Source: Streptomyces capitiformicae (GTDB taxonomy: Bacteria; Actinomycetota; Actinomycetes; Streptomycetales; Streptomycetaceae). Taken from it: DNA of 64,000 nt. Shown in pieces: positions 25,950 to 34,277 of this stretch (position 1 is its first letter; the number at the start of each line of letters is the position of its first letter). The notes beneath the pieces were generated by a model. That model saw only the letters and a program-made list of their open reading frames with translations, was not told where the DNA came from and made no database searches. Location of the stretch: NCBI RefSeq assembly GCF_002214185.1, contig NZ_CP022161.1:9617486-9681485 (forward strand), written 5' to 3'. Both the position numbers and the translations under genes were made by a program.

Positions 25950-26703
25950 CAGGCGGTCGACCCGCATTCGGATGCTGGTGGCCGAGCAGGCGGTGCGACG
26001 AGGTGCCCCGGTGAGTGTGGTGGACGTGTGCACCGCGGCCGTGGCCGCGCTGCCGGTCGGCGGGGCCGGGCTGTCGGCGATGTCCCGGACCGCTGCGGCC
26101 AGCCATCCGCTGTGCAGCACCGACGACATCAGCGAGCAGCTGGAAGAGCTCCAGCTCACGCTGGGCGAGGGGCCCTGCATGGACGCCTTTGTACGCGGCT
26201 CGGCCGTCCTGACACCCGATCTGCTCACCACTGAACTTCAGGATCAGTGGGCCGTGTTCGCCGAGGCGGCCTTGGAAGCCGGAGCCCGCGCGGTGTTCTC
26301 GCTCCCCCTGCAGAAGGGGGCGATCAGCCCGGGAGTTCTGGACCTGTACGCCGACATTCCGACCGTACTGGACGCGGAGGAACTGGCCGATGCACTGGCG
26401 TTCGCCGATCTCGCGACGCTGCTCCTGCTCGACACGAGGATCGACGAGGCGGGCGCGCCGACCGGCGGGCCGATGCCGGACCGCGGCTTCGAGGACCTTG
26501 GCGCATACCGAGCGGAGATCGACCAGGCCAGCGGGATACTCACGGTTCAGCTAGGAGTCGGCATCGAAGAAGCCTTCGTCCGGCTCCGCGCCTATGCCTA
26601 TGTGCAGGGCCGCCGGCTCGCGGACGTGGCCGCCGACGTGGTGGCCCGACGGCTTCGTTTCTCCCCGGACGCGGAGCCGGACCAGGACGAGGAGGAAACC
26701 TGA
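25939..26703 (+). CDS. GAF-ANTAR regulatory protein
   Basis: 254 residues from a GTG overlapping the end of the GNAT gene, with GGAGGCGG upstream. A GAF-like sensor (CTAAVAALPVGGAGLSAMSR, LTLGEGPCMDAFVRGSAVLT, ALEAGARAVFSLPLQ) precedes a C-terminal ANTAR domain (AEIDQASGILTVQLGVGIEE, AFVRLRAYAYVQGRRLADVA). ANTAR domains bind paired hexaloop hairpins in nascent RNA and act as antiterminators. The tail is acidic. It is the third gene of a coupled STAS-GNAT-ANTAR operon. Confidence 0.9.
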   Translation: MRPDRRSTRIRMLVAEQAVRRGAPVSVVDVCTAAVAALPVGGAGLSAMSRTAAASHPLCSTDDISEQLEELQLTLGEGPCMDAFVRGSAVLTPDLLTTELQDQWAVFAEAALEAGARAVFSLPLQKGAISPGVLDLYADIPTVLDAEELADALAFADLATLLLLDTRIDEAGAPTGGPMPDRGFEDLGAYRAEIDQASGILTVQLGVGIEEAFVRLRAYAYVQGRRLADVAADVVARRLRFSPDAEPDQDEEET

Positions 26704-26782
26704 CGCATCGGTGCCGGCCGAGGAACGTGCCGTACTTCCCGCCCCTTCGGGCAGGGACAAGTCTCAATCGAGGGTGCCCACG

Positions 26783-27499
26783 ATGGACCAACAGCTACTG
26801 GCCAAGACCTTCGTCGAGCTGGCCGACAATCTGGTCGCCGACTTCGACCTCATCGATTTCCTGCGCCTGCTGACCGACCGCTGCGTCGGCATGCTCGACG
26901 CGAGCGCCGCCGGGGTGCTGCTCGCCGACCGGGACGGCAAGCTCCGCGTCATGGCCGCCTCCGACGAACAGGTGCGCCTGCTGGAGCTCTTCCAGCTCCA
27001 AAACGACGAAGGCCCCTGCCTCGAGTGCTTCCGCACCGGCGCACCGGTGATCATCCACGACCTGACCCGGGAGGTCGACCGCTGGCCGCGTTTCGTCACG
27101 GTGGCCCACCGCATCGGATTCGGAGCCGTCCAGGCCCTGCCCATGCGCCTGCGGGACGAGACCGTGGGCGCCCTGAACCTCTTCCGCGCCGCCCCCGGAC
27201 CCTTCGACCCGGCCGCCACACTCATCGCCCAGGCGCTGGCAGACGTCGCCACCATCAGCCTGCTGCAACAACGCACCGCTCAGCGCAGCACGGTACTCAA
27301 CGAGCAGCTGCAGACGGCGCTGAACAGCCGGGTACTGATCGAACAGGCCAAGGGGAAGCTCGCCGAACGCCAGGGCATCGACATGGAGCAGGCGTTCACC
27401 GCGCTGCGCGGTTACGCCCGCGCCCACAACCGGCGCCTGGCCGATGTGGCCCGCGCCCTCATCGACAGCTCCGAACCCCTCGCCGGCCTGGGGTCCTGA
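26783..27499 (+). CDS. GAF-ANTAR regulatory protein
   Basis: 238 residues starting MDQQLLAKTFVELADNLVAD. The GAF domain (SAAGVLLADRDGKLRVMAAS, LQNDEGPCLECFRTG, VQALPMRLRDETVGALNLFR) is the classic actinomycete type. The ANTAR domain is complete (NSRVLIEQAKGKLAERQGID, AFTALRGYARAHNRRLADVA, with the conserved Ala and aromatic residues). It lies 79 bp after the first GAF-ANTAR gene and is probably in the same operon. The RNA targets are unknown. Confidence 0.95.
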   Translation: MDQQLLAKTFVELADNLVADFDLIDFLRLLTDRCVGMLDASAAGVLLADRDGKLRVMAASDEQVRLLELFQLQNDEGPCLECFRTGAPVIIHDLTREVDRWPRFVTVAHRIGFGAVQALPMRLRDETVGALNLFRAAPGPFDPAATLIAQALADVATISLLQQRTAQRSTVLNEQLQTALNSRVLIEQAKGKLAERQGIDMEQAFTALRGYARAHNRRLADVARALIDSSEPLAGLGS

Positions 27500-27806
27500 C
27501 CGACCTTCATGGATGGCTCGGTGGCTCGTCATGGGTTCTGATCTGACGCTTTGCGTGGCAGGCATGTCCGTGACGGGTTAGGCCGGCCGCTGGCCTCGGT
27601 CGCGGACAACGAGATCGGCAGGCTGCCCTGGAACTGCTGTGGGGCGCTTCTGCGGTGACGACCTGGACTTCCGCCAGGCGTCGGTGCTGTCCGCCCCCGG
27701 TGACAGCCGACGCTGATCGTAGGCGGCTCGATTCGCCTGTCGCTCCCGCCTCACTTGGTCCGGTTCATGGAAGTGGGGAGTCCGGGGAGGGGGTGCGCGT
27801 GACCGG
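27500..27806. other. Intergenic, no gene seen
   Basis: Between the GAF-ANTAR gene and the convergent TetR gene I see no gene and no clear hairpin. Confidence 0.5.
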
Positions 27807-28400
27807 TTACTCCCAGAGGCGGGCCAGGTGCGTGTGGAGGACGTCGTGTGCTTCGTGCGGGGTGAGGTGGCCGATGAGGACGTGCGCGGTGAGGCCGTCC
27901 GCGAGGGCGAGGAGGGTGCGGGCCTCGAGCTGCGGATCGAGGCGCACGGCGCGGTCGGCACCCTCGCCGGCTTCCGAGATGAGGCGGGTGAACGCCTCCT
28001 GCAGGGTTGCGTAGTTCGCCGTCAGCGTCCTGGCGAGCGCCTTGTTCACAGCCGCCTGCGCGACGAAGGCGAGCCAGACCCTGGCCTCGGCGCGGTGCTC
28101 TTCCCGGAGCAGTGAGATCTCGGTGGCCGCGTGGCCCAGGGCGGTGCCGGCCGACTGGGCTGGGGTCCTGAGGAGTCGGGCCTGTACACGCTCGCTGATC
28201 CGCTCGCTGATGTGACCGAGAGCGAACACCAGCATCTCTTCCTTGGTGCGGAAGCACCGCTGAACTGCGCCCATCGACACCTGCGCGCGGGCGGCGACAT
28301 CGCGAAGGGTCACGCCCTCCAGTCCGCCTTCGTCGGCGAGGTGGCATACGGCCTCGGCGATGAGACGGCGTCGGCTCACGTGATCCACCTGCCTGGGCAT
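27807..28400 (-). CDS. TetR-family transcriptional regulator
   Basis: 197 residues starting MPRQVDHVSRRRLIAEAVCH. VTLRDVAARAQVSMGAVQRC and FRTKEEMLVFAL form the TetR DNA-binding helices (residues 15-60). The rest is the helical ligand domain with LARTLTANYATLQEAF. It is divergent from an amidase gene 125 bp away and is most likely its repressor. The ligand is unknown, perhaps an amide or its product. Confidence 0.92.
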   Translation of the reverse strand: MPRQVDHVSRRRLIAEAVCHLADEGGLEGVTLRDVAARAQVSMGAVQRCFRTKEEMLVFALGHISERISERVQARLLRTPAQSAGTALGHAATEISLLREEHRAEARVWLAFVAQAAVNKALARTLTANYATLQEAFTRLISEAGEGADRAVRLDPQLEARTLLALADGLTAHVLIGHLTPHEAHDVLHTHLARLWE

Positions 28401-28525
28401 GTCCGATCGCCTCTCAGTTTCACAGCGCTCCGCTTCGCAGCGCAGTTTATGCGATGCGCACGTATCGGTTCCCGGGTACGGTTCCGATGCAAGCGCATTG
28501 GTACGTGGATGAGGAAGGTGAAGCC

Positions 28526-29956
28526 ATGCAGGACGCCCTGTGGAAGATGCCGGCCGCCGCGCAGGCGGAGGCTGTACGCAGCGCAGAGGTCTCGGCCGTC
28601 GAACTGGTCGACAGTCACCTGGATCGCATCGCCGAGGTCAACCCGCAGGTGAACGCGGTCACGCAGCTCCTGGCGGAGCGGGCACGTGAGGCCGCGGCAC
28701 AGACGGACCGTCGGCGGGCCGCCGGTGAAGCGCTGGGGCCCCTCGCGGGGGTGCCCTTCACGGTGAAGGAGAGCACCGCCGTCGAAGGCGTGCCGACCAC
28801 GTTCGGCACGCAGCGCTTCCACGATCTGGTGGCGTCGGCCGACGCACTCCCGGTGGCACGGCTGCGCGCAGCCGGAGCCATCCCCATCGGGCACAGCAAC
28901 ATCCCCACCCTGATCCTGGCGGGGATGCACACGCGCAGCGAGCTGTTCGGCGACACGGTCAACCCGTGGGACAGCAGCCGGACCCCGGGCGGCTCCAGCG
29001 GAGGCGACGCGGTGGCCGTTGCCACGGGCATGGCAGCGCTCGGGCTCGGCAATGACTCTGGCGGGTCAGTGCGCATCCCGGCCCAGTTCTGCGGTGTGGC
29101 CGGGCTGAAGCCGTCCACGGGCCGGTTCCCCGCCGACCACCGCGTTCTCGGCCCGGACGACCCGGGCCCGGCGTCCCAGATGCTGGTCACCGACGGCCCG
29201 CTGGCCCGGAGCGTGGGCGACCTACGGCTGGCTTTCGAGGCGCTGGCTGGGACCGATCCGCGAGACCCGCGGGCCGTGCCGGTACCCGCCTACGGCGAAC
29301 CGCTCCCCGGACGCGTGAAGGTCGCGGTCGTGGCGGACCCTGGCGGGCACGGCGTCCACCCCACGGTTCGCGGAGCCATCGCGTCCGCGGCCGACGCGCT
29401 CCGCGACGCTGGATACGACGTGCGCGAGGAGCAGGACGTACCGCGGATGGACGAGGCCCTTGAGGCGTACGGCCGGATCACTGTGACCGAGTTCGCCCCG
29501 ACCTGGCCGGTGGTGCGCAGGCTGCTCGGCAAGGGCGGGGACCGCTATATCGAGATGGCGATGGAGCAGACCCCGCCCGTAAGCGCGGAGGAGTTCATGA
29601 AGTTGATGGGCACCTGGATGAACATCCGCCGCTCATGGGCCGAATTCCTCAACGAATACCCGCTGTTGCTCGGCCCAGTCTTCACCGAGCCACCGGTCGA
29701 GCCGGGGCTGGAGTCGCGTGACAGGTCAGGTAGGGACCGTGTCGGGTCGGGAATGCGCCTGTGCACCGTGACCAGTTTCGTGGGCGTACCCGGTGTGGCC
29801 ATACCGACCGGGATGGTCGACGGGCTCCCCTGCGGAGTACAGATCGTCGGGCGCGCGTTTCGGGAGGACCTGTGCCTGGGCGCGGCCCAGGCGATCGAGG
29901 ACCGGCTCGGAGTTCTCACACCGCTCGACCCGCGTGTGGGAAGCCGGGCTTATTGA
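28526..29956 (+). CDS. Amidase-signature family hydrolase
   Basis: 476 residues; the ATG at 28526 has GAGGAAGG upstream. The amidase signature is intact: the catalytic lysine in LAGVPFTVKESTAVEGV, the cis-serine in PGGSSGGDAVAVATGMAALG, and the nucleophile serine in NDSGGSVRIPAQFCGVAGLK. MLVTDGPLARSVGDLRLAFE and VPGVAIPTGMVDGLPCGVQI are family landmarks near the C-terminus. It hydrolyses an unknown amide. It is not part of a GatCAB set here, and the divergent TetR suggests inducible catabolism. Confidence 0.92.
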   Translation: MQDALWKMPAAAQAEAVRSAEVSAVELVDSHLDRIAEVNPQVNAVTQLLAERAREAAAQTDRRRAAGEALGPLAGVPFTVKESTAVEGVPTTFGTQRFHDLVASADALPVARLRAAGAIPIGHSNIPTLILAGMHTRSELFGDTVNPWDSSRTPGGSSGGDAVAVATGMAALGLGNDSGGSVRIPAQFCGVAGLKPSTGRFPADHRVLGPDDPGPASQMLVTDGPLARSVGDLRLAFEALAGTDPRDPRAVPVPAYGEPLPGRVKVAVVADPGGHGVHPTVRGAIASAADALRDAGYDVREEQDVPRMDEALEAYGRITVTEFAPTWPVVRRLLGKGGDRYIEMAMEQTPPVSAEEFMKLMGTWMNIRRSWAEFLNEYPLLLGPVFTEPPVEPGLESRDRSGRDRVGSGMRLCTVTSFVGVPGVAIPTGMVDGLPCGVQIVGRAFREDLCLGAAQAIEDRLGVLTPLDPRVGSRAY

Positions 29957-30135
29957 GCCCTTGGGCCATAGAGGGCGCGCGCGGCGGCCCCCGTACCCCT
30001 CACGCCCCCGTCCCGGCGGCCTGGCTGAAACGCACCCGTTCACGACGAACCGCTCTCAACGGCAGCCCGAGATCACGGTACTTGTAGAGACGCCCGAGGC
30101 TCCAACGACGATCGGCACCCGAAACAACAACCGGA

Positions 30136-30675
30136 ATGGACACCATGAACCCCGCCGAGGACTATTCGCCCTCCTGCCGCGACTTGGTCGGTCTCCTCGC
30201 CCAGACCGACCGGCGCGCCGCCTACGCGGCCCTCGCCCTCGGCGCGACCTCCGTGGCGGAGGTCGCCGAACTGACCAAGCTCCGCCCACCGGCCGCTGCC
30301 GCGGCTCTGCAGAAGCTGACGGACGGCCGGATCGCCGCCTTCGACAGCGAAAAGCGCACGTACACGCTGCTCGACGACACTTTTCGGCTCGCAGTCCAGG
30401 CCGAGGTCAGCGTCTCCGGCCGGGGCAGCGGAGACGGGGCGGGCTCCTACTTCCGCCGTGGTCGGCTCACGTCCATTCCGGGCAAGGCGGAGGTACGCAG
30501 CCGTGTTCTGGCCGTTGTGAAGGACTCGTTCGAGCCCGGCGTGACTTACTCCGAGGCCAAGGTCAACGCGATCTGCGGCGAATGGTTCGACGACTGGGTG
30601 AGCCTGCGCCGTGCCCTCGTGGACGAGGGTCTGTTGCGCAGAAACGAGTCCGGCACCACCTACGAGCGCGTCTGA
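30136..30675 (+). CDS. DUF2087-domain protein with N-terminal winged helix
   Basis: 179 residues; MDTMNPAEDYSPSCRDLVGL is the start, the ATG at 30145 being an alternative. The N-terminal 70 residues look like a winged helix (TSVAEVAELTKLRPPAAAAA, LQKLTDGRIAAFDSEKR). The C-terminal 75 residues match DUF2087 (RRGRLTSIPGKAEVRSRVL, VVKDSFEPGVTYSEAKVNAI, DDWVSLRRALVDEGLLRRNE), a putative RNA- or DNA-binding module. A cytoplasmic regulator is likely; targets unknown. Confidence 0.75.
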   Translation: MDTMNPAEDYSPSCRDLVGLLAQTDRRAAYAALALGATSVAEVAELTKLRPPAAAAALQKLTDGRIAAFDSEKRTYTLLDDTFRLAVQAEVSVSGRGSGDGAGSYFRRGRLTSIPGKAEVRSRVLAVVKDSFEPGVTYSEAKVNAICGEWFDDWVSLRRALVDEGLLRRNESGTTYERV

Positions 30676-30754
30676 CGGATGGTGCGAGTATTGGCCGGCG
30701 ACGCCCGCACACCCGAGGATGCCACCGCGCCGACCTGCAACGCGCTTCGACCGA

Positions 30755-31138
30755 TCAAGGCAACGGCCGTTCGCTGCGCAGCCTGCGGACCTCGCCGTAT
30801 GCGGTCTCCAGTCGTCGGGTGAGTTCGCTGTTCTCGGCCCGCAGATGGTTGATGCGCGTGAGCGCGATCTCCAGACGTCGCTGGATGGACGTGGCCGAGG
30901 CGGGTTGCAAGCCGGTCCGCTGGCTGGAGGGCCGCCGGTTCTGCAACTGTCGGATGGCCGTGAGGAGATCTTGTTGCGTGTAGAGCCAGGACCTTGAAAC
31001 ACCCGCTTCCTTCGCGATCGCCGCGAAGCTGGTGTGGCTGCCGGTGCGCTGGGCCGCTGAGATGGCCTTCTCGGCGTTGGTTCGGGCACGCCGGCTGCGG
31101 CGTCGGGGGGGTCGAAGCCCGAAGCCTCTTCGAAGCAC
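30755..31138 (-). pseudogene. DUF6262 (TnpC-like) protein remnant
   Basis: The minus strand reads NAEKAISAAQRTGSHTSFAA, IAKEAGVSRSWLYTQQDLL, TSIQRRLEIALTRINHLRAE and NSELTRRLETAYGEVRRLR. This is the helix-turn-helix plus coiled-coil design of DUF6262 proteins, which usually accompany two tyrosine recombinases in Tn554-like integrating elements. The N-terminus reads as basic non-family sequence without a good start, and no recombinase gene is adjacent, so it appears to be an orphan left by element loss. Confidence 0.55.
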
Positions 31139-31500
31139 TGGTCACCGACCAGGCGACCGACCCGTCCCGGCCCCACCCACCGTCGCCCGCCGACCAAGGC
31201 CACGCACTGTGGGCAGGGGCCCGGCGCCACGCGAAGGGAATCGGCCCGTGATGACGTACGGCCCTCACTGGCTCGACGGTGTGGTCTGCGGCGGAACGAG
31301 TGCCGGTGTCCCATGAGGATGGCGATGCCCAAGTACATGCCCACCAGCATGGTCAGGGCAGAGCGTGGTGGAGGGCGCTGCCGTTGGCCCAGGAGCCGAC
31401 CTCGCACCTTGTAGAGGCCCGCGGATCCGAAGAGGAACCAGGCCCGGCAGCGATGACGAACTCGCGGCCCAAGCGAAATGACCAGTTGCAGGGAGGCATT
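31139..31500. other. No recognisable intact gene
   Basis: On the minus strand near 31310-31360 a short hydrophobic stretch (LTMLVGMYLGIAILMGHRHS) may be a relic of a membrane protein, but there is no start or continuation. Confidence 0.4.
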
Positions 31501-32334
31501 TCATCTGCGCCGTTTCCGTGCGTGTGCCATGCGCGGGAGTTCCTCGTGGAGCAGTCGGCCGACCAGCGCACCGCCGAAGACGACGATACCCACGCCGACC
31601 AGCCAGGACTGGATGACGAGGACGGTTCCCATGGGGCCGTAGGTGACGGTGTTGGAGGCGATCAACGGCGAGAAGACGAGCCTGGAGAAGACCCTCAGGC
31701 CGAGCAGCCCGATCACGGTGGCCACGGCGCCGGGAAACAGGGCACGCCAGCGGATCCTCCCGCCGAGCAGCAGGCGCTGGGACCACCACAGCAACAGGAC
31801 GGCACTCAGCGACACGACGGCCCCACCTGCCAGGGGTTCACGCCGCAGCGCGGTGGTGGCGGAGACGTAGAGATATCCGGTGAGGACGCCGAGCCACATC
31901 ACATGCCGCCACCTGGCCCACCAGCGGGCCGGCGACAGGCCCCAGACCTTCTCATAGCCGGTCTGCACCGCCGCCCCGAAGGTCAGACCGAACACGGCAA
32001 GGGCGGCGATACCGAACGCGGTCGTGGTCCGCAGTGCCTGGCCGGGCCCGGTGAACAACTGCTCGACCTGCCGCATGGAGGCCGTCGACACTCCGAGCCC
32101 TTCTCCCAGCCACTGCGCGAACCCCCGCCCGTGCTCGGGATCGGCAGAGGAGACAATGATCAGCAGCGGCACCAGCGTGAGCAATCCCAGCGCCGCGAAA
32201 CCCAGCGAGCGCGACCACAGCTCAATTTCCCTGCTCCGCCGCCATCCGCGCCCGACTGGCGAATGGCTGATCAGGCGGTGCAGCGGCCCGAACCGAGAGG
32301 AACGGTCCGCGGCACCGGAAGGCTTCATCGGCAT
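31501..32334 (-). CDS. YihY/BrkB-family inner-membrane protein
   Basis: 277 residues with about six membrane helices: SLGFAALGLLTLVPLLIIVS, TTTAFGIAALAVFGLTFGAA, HVMWLGVLTGYLYVSATT, AVVSLSAVLLLWWSQRLLLG, FPGAVATVIGLLGLRVF, VIQSWLVGVGIVVFGGALVG. The loop ends in EKVWGLSPARWWARWRH, a YihY-family landmark. The family was once called RNase BN but its true role is unknown. The tail is basic (RKRRR). Confidence 0.92.
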   Translation of the reverse strand: MPMKPSGAADRSSRFGPLHRLISHSPVGRGWRRSREIELWSRSLGFAALGLLTLVPLLIIVSSADPEHGRGFAQWLGEGLGVSTASMRQVEQLFTGPGQALRTTTAFGIAALAVFGLTFGAAVQTGYEKVWGLSPARWWARWRHVMWLGVLTGYLYVSATTALRREPLAGGAVVSLSAVLLLWWSQRLLLGGRIRWRALFPGAVATVIGLLGLRVFSRLVFSPLIASNTVTYGPMGTVLVIQSWLVGVGIVVFGGALVGRLLHEELPRMAHARKRRR

Positions 32335-32493
32335 GCCTGTCGACTACCACGTTCGGAACCCCTGCCGCGTGAGGGCACGAAGCAGAGATACCCGGATAAC
32401 CTGGAAGAACAAAGGGCTACCGGGCTCAGCGGGCTGCCACTGCCCGAGGGGGCGGCGCGTACCGGCTCGGATCAACGGCTCAGGAGGCAGACC

Positions 32494-32850
32494 ATGATCC
32501 ATTCAGCCGATATCCGCGAGTGGCGCAACCGCAGCGTCGTCGACCCGAAGGGCCACAAGATCGGCGTACTCGAAGCGGTCTACGTCGACACCACCACCGA
32601 CGAACCGGCCATGGCCACAGTCCGCACCGGACTCCCCATCCGCCACCACCTGGCCTTCGTCCCCCTCGACGAGGCGACCCTCGGACCGGACTATGTCAAG
32701 GTCTCCTACACCAAGACGCTGGTGAAAAAGGCACCCTGGGTCGGCATGGACGACATCCTGCCCGCCGAGTCGGAGGAAGCAATCTTCCAGCACTACGACA
32801 TGCCCTACCAAACGGGCGCAGGCGGCGAGCGGCAACTCGCGCGCCGCTGA
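32494..32850 (+). CDS. PRC-barrel domain protein
   Basis: 118 residues starting MIHSADIREWRNRSVVDPKG. HKIGVLEAVYVDTTTDEPAM, ATVRTGLPIRHHLAFVPLDE and DYVKVSYTKTLVKKAPWV form a PRC barrel, followed by an acidic helix (ILPAESEEAIFQHYDM). Such proteins of the stress-inducible Streptomyces type bind other proteins or RNA and have no catalytic residues. It is followed after 36 bp by a tiny membrane protein gene with its own ribosome binding site, likely in one operon. Confidence 0.85.
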   Translation: MIHSADIREWRNRSVVDPKGHKIGVLEAVYVDTTTDEPAMATVRTGLPIRHHLAFVPLDEATLGPDYVKVSYTKTLVKKAPWVGMDDILPAESEEAIFQHYDMPYQTGAGGERQLARR

Positions 32851-32886
32851 TCGCCCGCTCAGCCACCCAAGGGAGGTGGACGCGTC

Positions 32887-33057
32887 ATGGCCCTCTTGCT
32901 ATTTCTCGTTCTGCTCGCCGTCGTGCTGGGAATCATCGGAGTGGCCGCAGAAGGGGTGGGCTACCTACTGATCATCGGCATCGTGATCCTTGTGGCCGCG
33001 CTGGGCCTCATCGCCGTCCGCTGGTCCCAGCGCACCGGTCGCCGCCCCCTCCGATAA
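32887..33057 (+). CDS. Tiny two-helix membrane protein
   Basis: 56 residues with an AAGGGAGGTGG ribosome binding site at 32869-32879. MALLLFLVLLAVVLGIIGVA and GYLLIIGIVILVAALGLIAV are two membrane helices joined by a short AEGVG turn, with a basic C-terminus (RWSQRTGRRPLR). It resembles the small hydrophobic hairpin proteins found beside PRC-barrel genes in Streptomyces. No enzymatic role is likely. Confidence 0.68.
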   Translation: MALLLFLVLLAVVLGIIGVAAEGVGYLLIIGIVILVAALGLIAVRWSQRTGRRPLR

Positions 33058-33251
33058 CGAACGGCACCCTGTTACTCCGTGGAGGCCCAGCCGTTGGGAG
33101 CCGTTCGGGAGCAGGGCCGCTCGCTGGACCGTCACGCACCCAGCAGTAGTCGAGGCCGGTAGGACCGTTCCCGAGAATGCCGGAAAATGCCCTTGCCAGC
33201 CGGTCAGGACAACGCGTAAGAGCAGGTCAGAGGCACAGCAGACGCGCCCGG

Positions 33252-33304
33252 CCAGGCGCCTTCCAAGCGCTTGGCCGCAGGTTCGAGTCCTGCCGGGGGC
33301 GCCA
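33252..33304 (+). other. tRNA-like 3' half, candidate attachment site
   Basis: An anticodon-arm-like hairpin (GGCGC-CTTCCAA-GCGCT, 33255-33271), a 5-nt variable loop, a perfect T arm (GCAGG-TTCGAGT-CCTGC, 33277-33293) and a 3' acceptor strand CGGGGGC-G-CCA (33294-33304) follow at standard tRNA spacing. The 5' half does not fit: no GCCCCCG acceptor strand lies 25-30 nt upstream. Integrase attachment sites usually cover exactly such a 3' half. This may be an att site left when an element removed or replaced the 5' part of a tRNA gene. Confidence 0.5.
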
Positions 33305-33310
33305 CGGAAA

Positions 33311-33336
33311 GCCCTCCCTTCGCGGAGGGCCTTTTC
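33311..33336. terminator. Terminator after the tRNA-like sequence
   Basis: gccctcc-cttcgc-ggagggc hairpin followed by cttttc on the plus strand. It also lies downstream of melC2 on the minus strand and may serve both directions. Confidence 0.75.
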
Positions 33337-33410
33337 ACGACCTCGTCGTCACCGCCCGCGCACACGTTCCCGCCCCCCTTCCCCCCTCACGCATACCCTC
33401 CCCGTACGGG

Positions 33411-34277
33411 CTACGCGTACCGGTAGATCCCGCTGAGGTCCTCCAGGGAGTCCGGCGTCACGTCCCAGGGCGGCATCGGCTCGTGCCGCGCGACGACCCG
33501 GCCGCGCTGTCCGCTGCCCAGGGCCGGCTGCTCGGCGGGGAGATAGCGGGCGTTCGGGTGCCGTCGCTGCCAGCGGGACCAGAGGAGGTCGACGAAGGCG
33601 TGGTGCATCCAGAAGACGGGGTCGTTGACGGAGGCGCCGCCGACCATGTGGCCGCCGACCCAACGGTGGACCCGGTTGTGGGTGAGCCACGAAACTACGC
33701 CCCGCCCCGACCCCCACCCTTCCAGCCTGTTGCGGAACCCCTTGGCGGACGTGGAGTTCCAGGGGGCCGCGTCGTAAACGGGATCAGCGAGGGCCCGTTC
33801 CAGATCCCCGGCCCTGGGCAGCGCGATCGGGTCCCGCGAGCGCCCCAGGTCGCGCGTGAGGAACTCCGTGTCGGTGATCCCCACCTCGATGGTCCACTGG
33901 CCGTTGCGGTAGGCGAACGGGCCGGTCATCACCTGCCGGTCGGACCGCCGCCCGGTGCCGCCGAGCAGGTCCGCGGTCCACGGTACGGCCGTCGTGCCGC
34001 GGTTGCGTGTCCAGTCCCAGTACGGCACGGTCACCCTGTCGTCCACGCGGCGCAGCGCCTCCTCCAGGTCCAGCAGGAACTTGCGGTGCCAGGGCAGGAA
34101 GGTGGGGGCCATGTGGGCGACACGCAGCCCGGCTTCGCCGTCGGAGCGGTAGTACTCGATGTGTGTGCGCACGAACTCGTCGTACTCGCCACGGCGTTTC
34201 ACCTCCAGCAGCGCGTTGACGAACCGGTGCCGCTCGGACCGGGTCAGCGCACTGACGTCCTTACGCGTGTACACCAC
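33411..34277 (-). CDS. melC2: Tyrosinase (MelC2), binuclear copper enzyme
   Basis: 288 residues taking the GTG at 34277, which gives VVYTRKDVSALTRSERHRF like known MelC2 starts; an in-frame ATG at 34349 would add 24 residues. Copper A histidines lie in EFVRTHIEYY, AHMAPTFLPWHRKFLLDLEE; copper B histidines in LTHNRVHRWVGGHMVGGAS and WMHHAFVDLLWSRWQ. YWDWTRNRGTTAVPW is the second landmark. It oxidises tyrosine and DOPA to quinones for melanin and is exported with the MelC1 chaperone. It overlaps melC1 by 17 bp. Near the C-terminus the protein ends LEDLSGIYRYA, slightly longer than some homologues. Confidence 0.95.
   Translation of the reverse strand: MVYTRKDVSALTRSERHRFVNALLEVKRRGEYDEFVRTHIEYYRSDGEAGLRVAHMAPTFLPWHRKFLLDLEEALRRVDDRVTVPYWDWTRNRGTTAVPWTADLLGGTGRRSDRQVMTGPFAYRNGQWTIEVGITDTEFLTRDLGRSRDPIALPRAGDLERALADPVYDAAPWNSTSAKGFRNRLEGWGSGRGVVSWLTHNRVHRWVGGHMVGGASVNDPVFWMHHAFVDLLWSRWQRRHPNARYLPAEQPALGSGQRGRVVARHEPMPPWDVTPDSLEDLSGIYRYA

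Noticed and set aside
31279..32493. Long plus-strand frame ahead of the PRC-barrel gene
   Set aside because: It is antisense to the YihY gene and has no domain resemblance; the PRC-barrel protein starts at 32494.
33228..33304. A complete tRNA-Gly(TCC)
   Set aside because: The anticodon loop would read TCC, but the 5' acceptor strand and D arm do not pair, and the acceptor 3' strand CGGGGGC is not that of a glycine tRNA.
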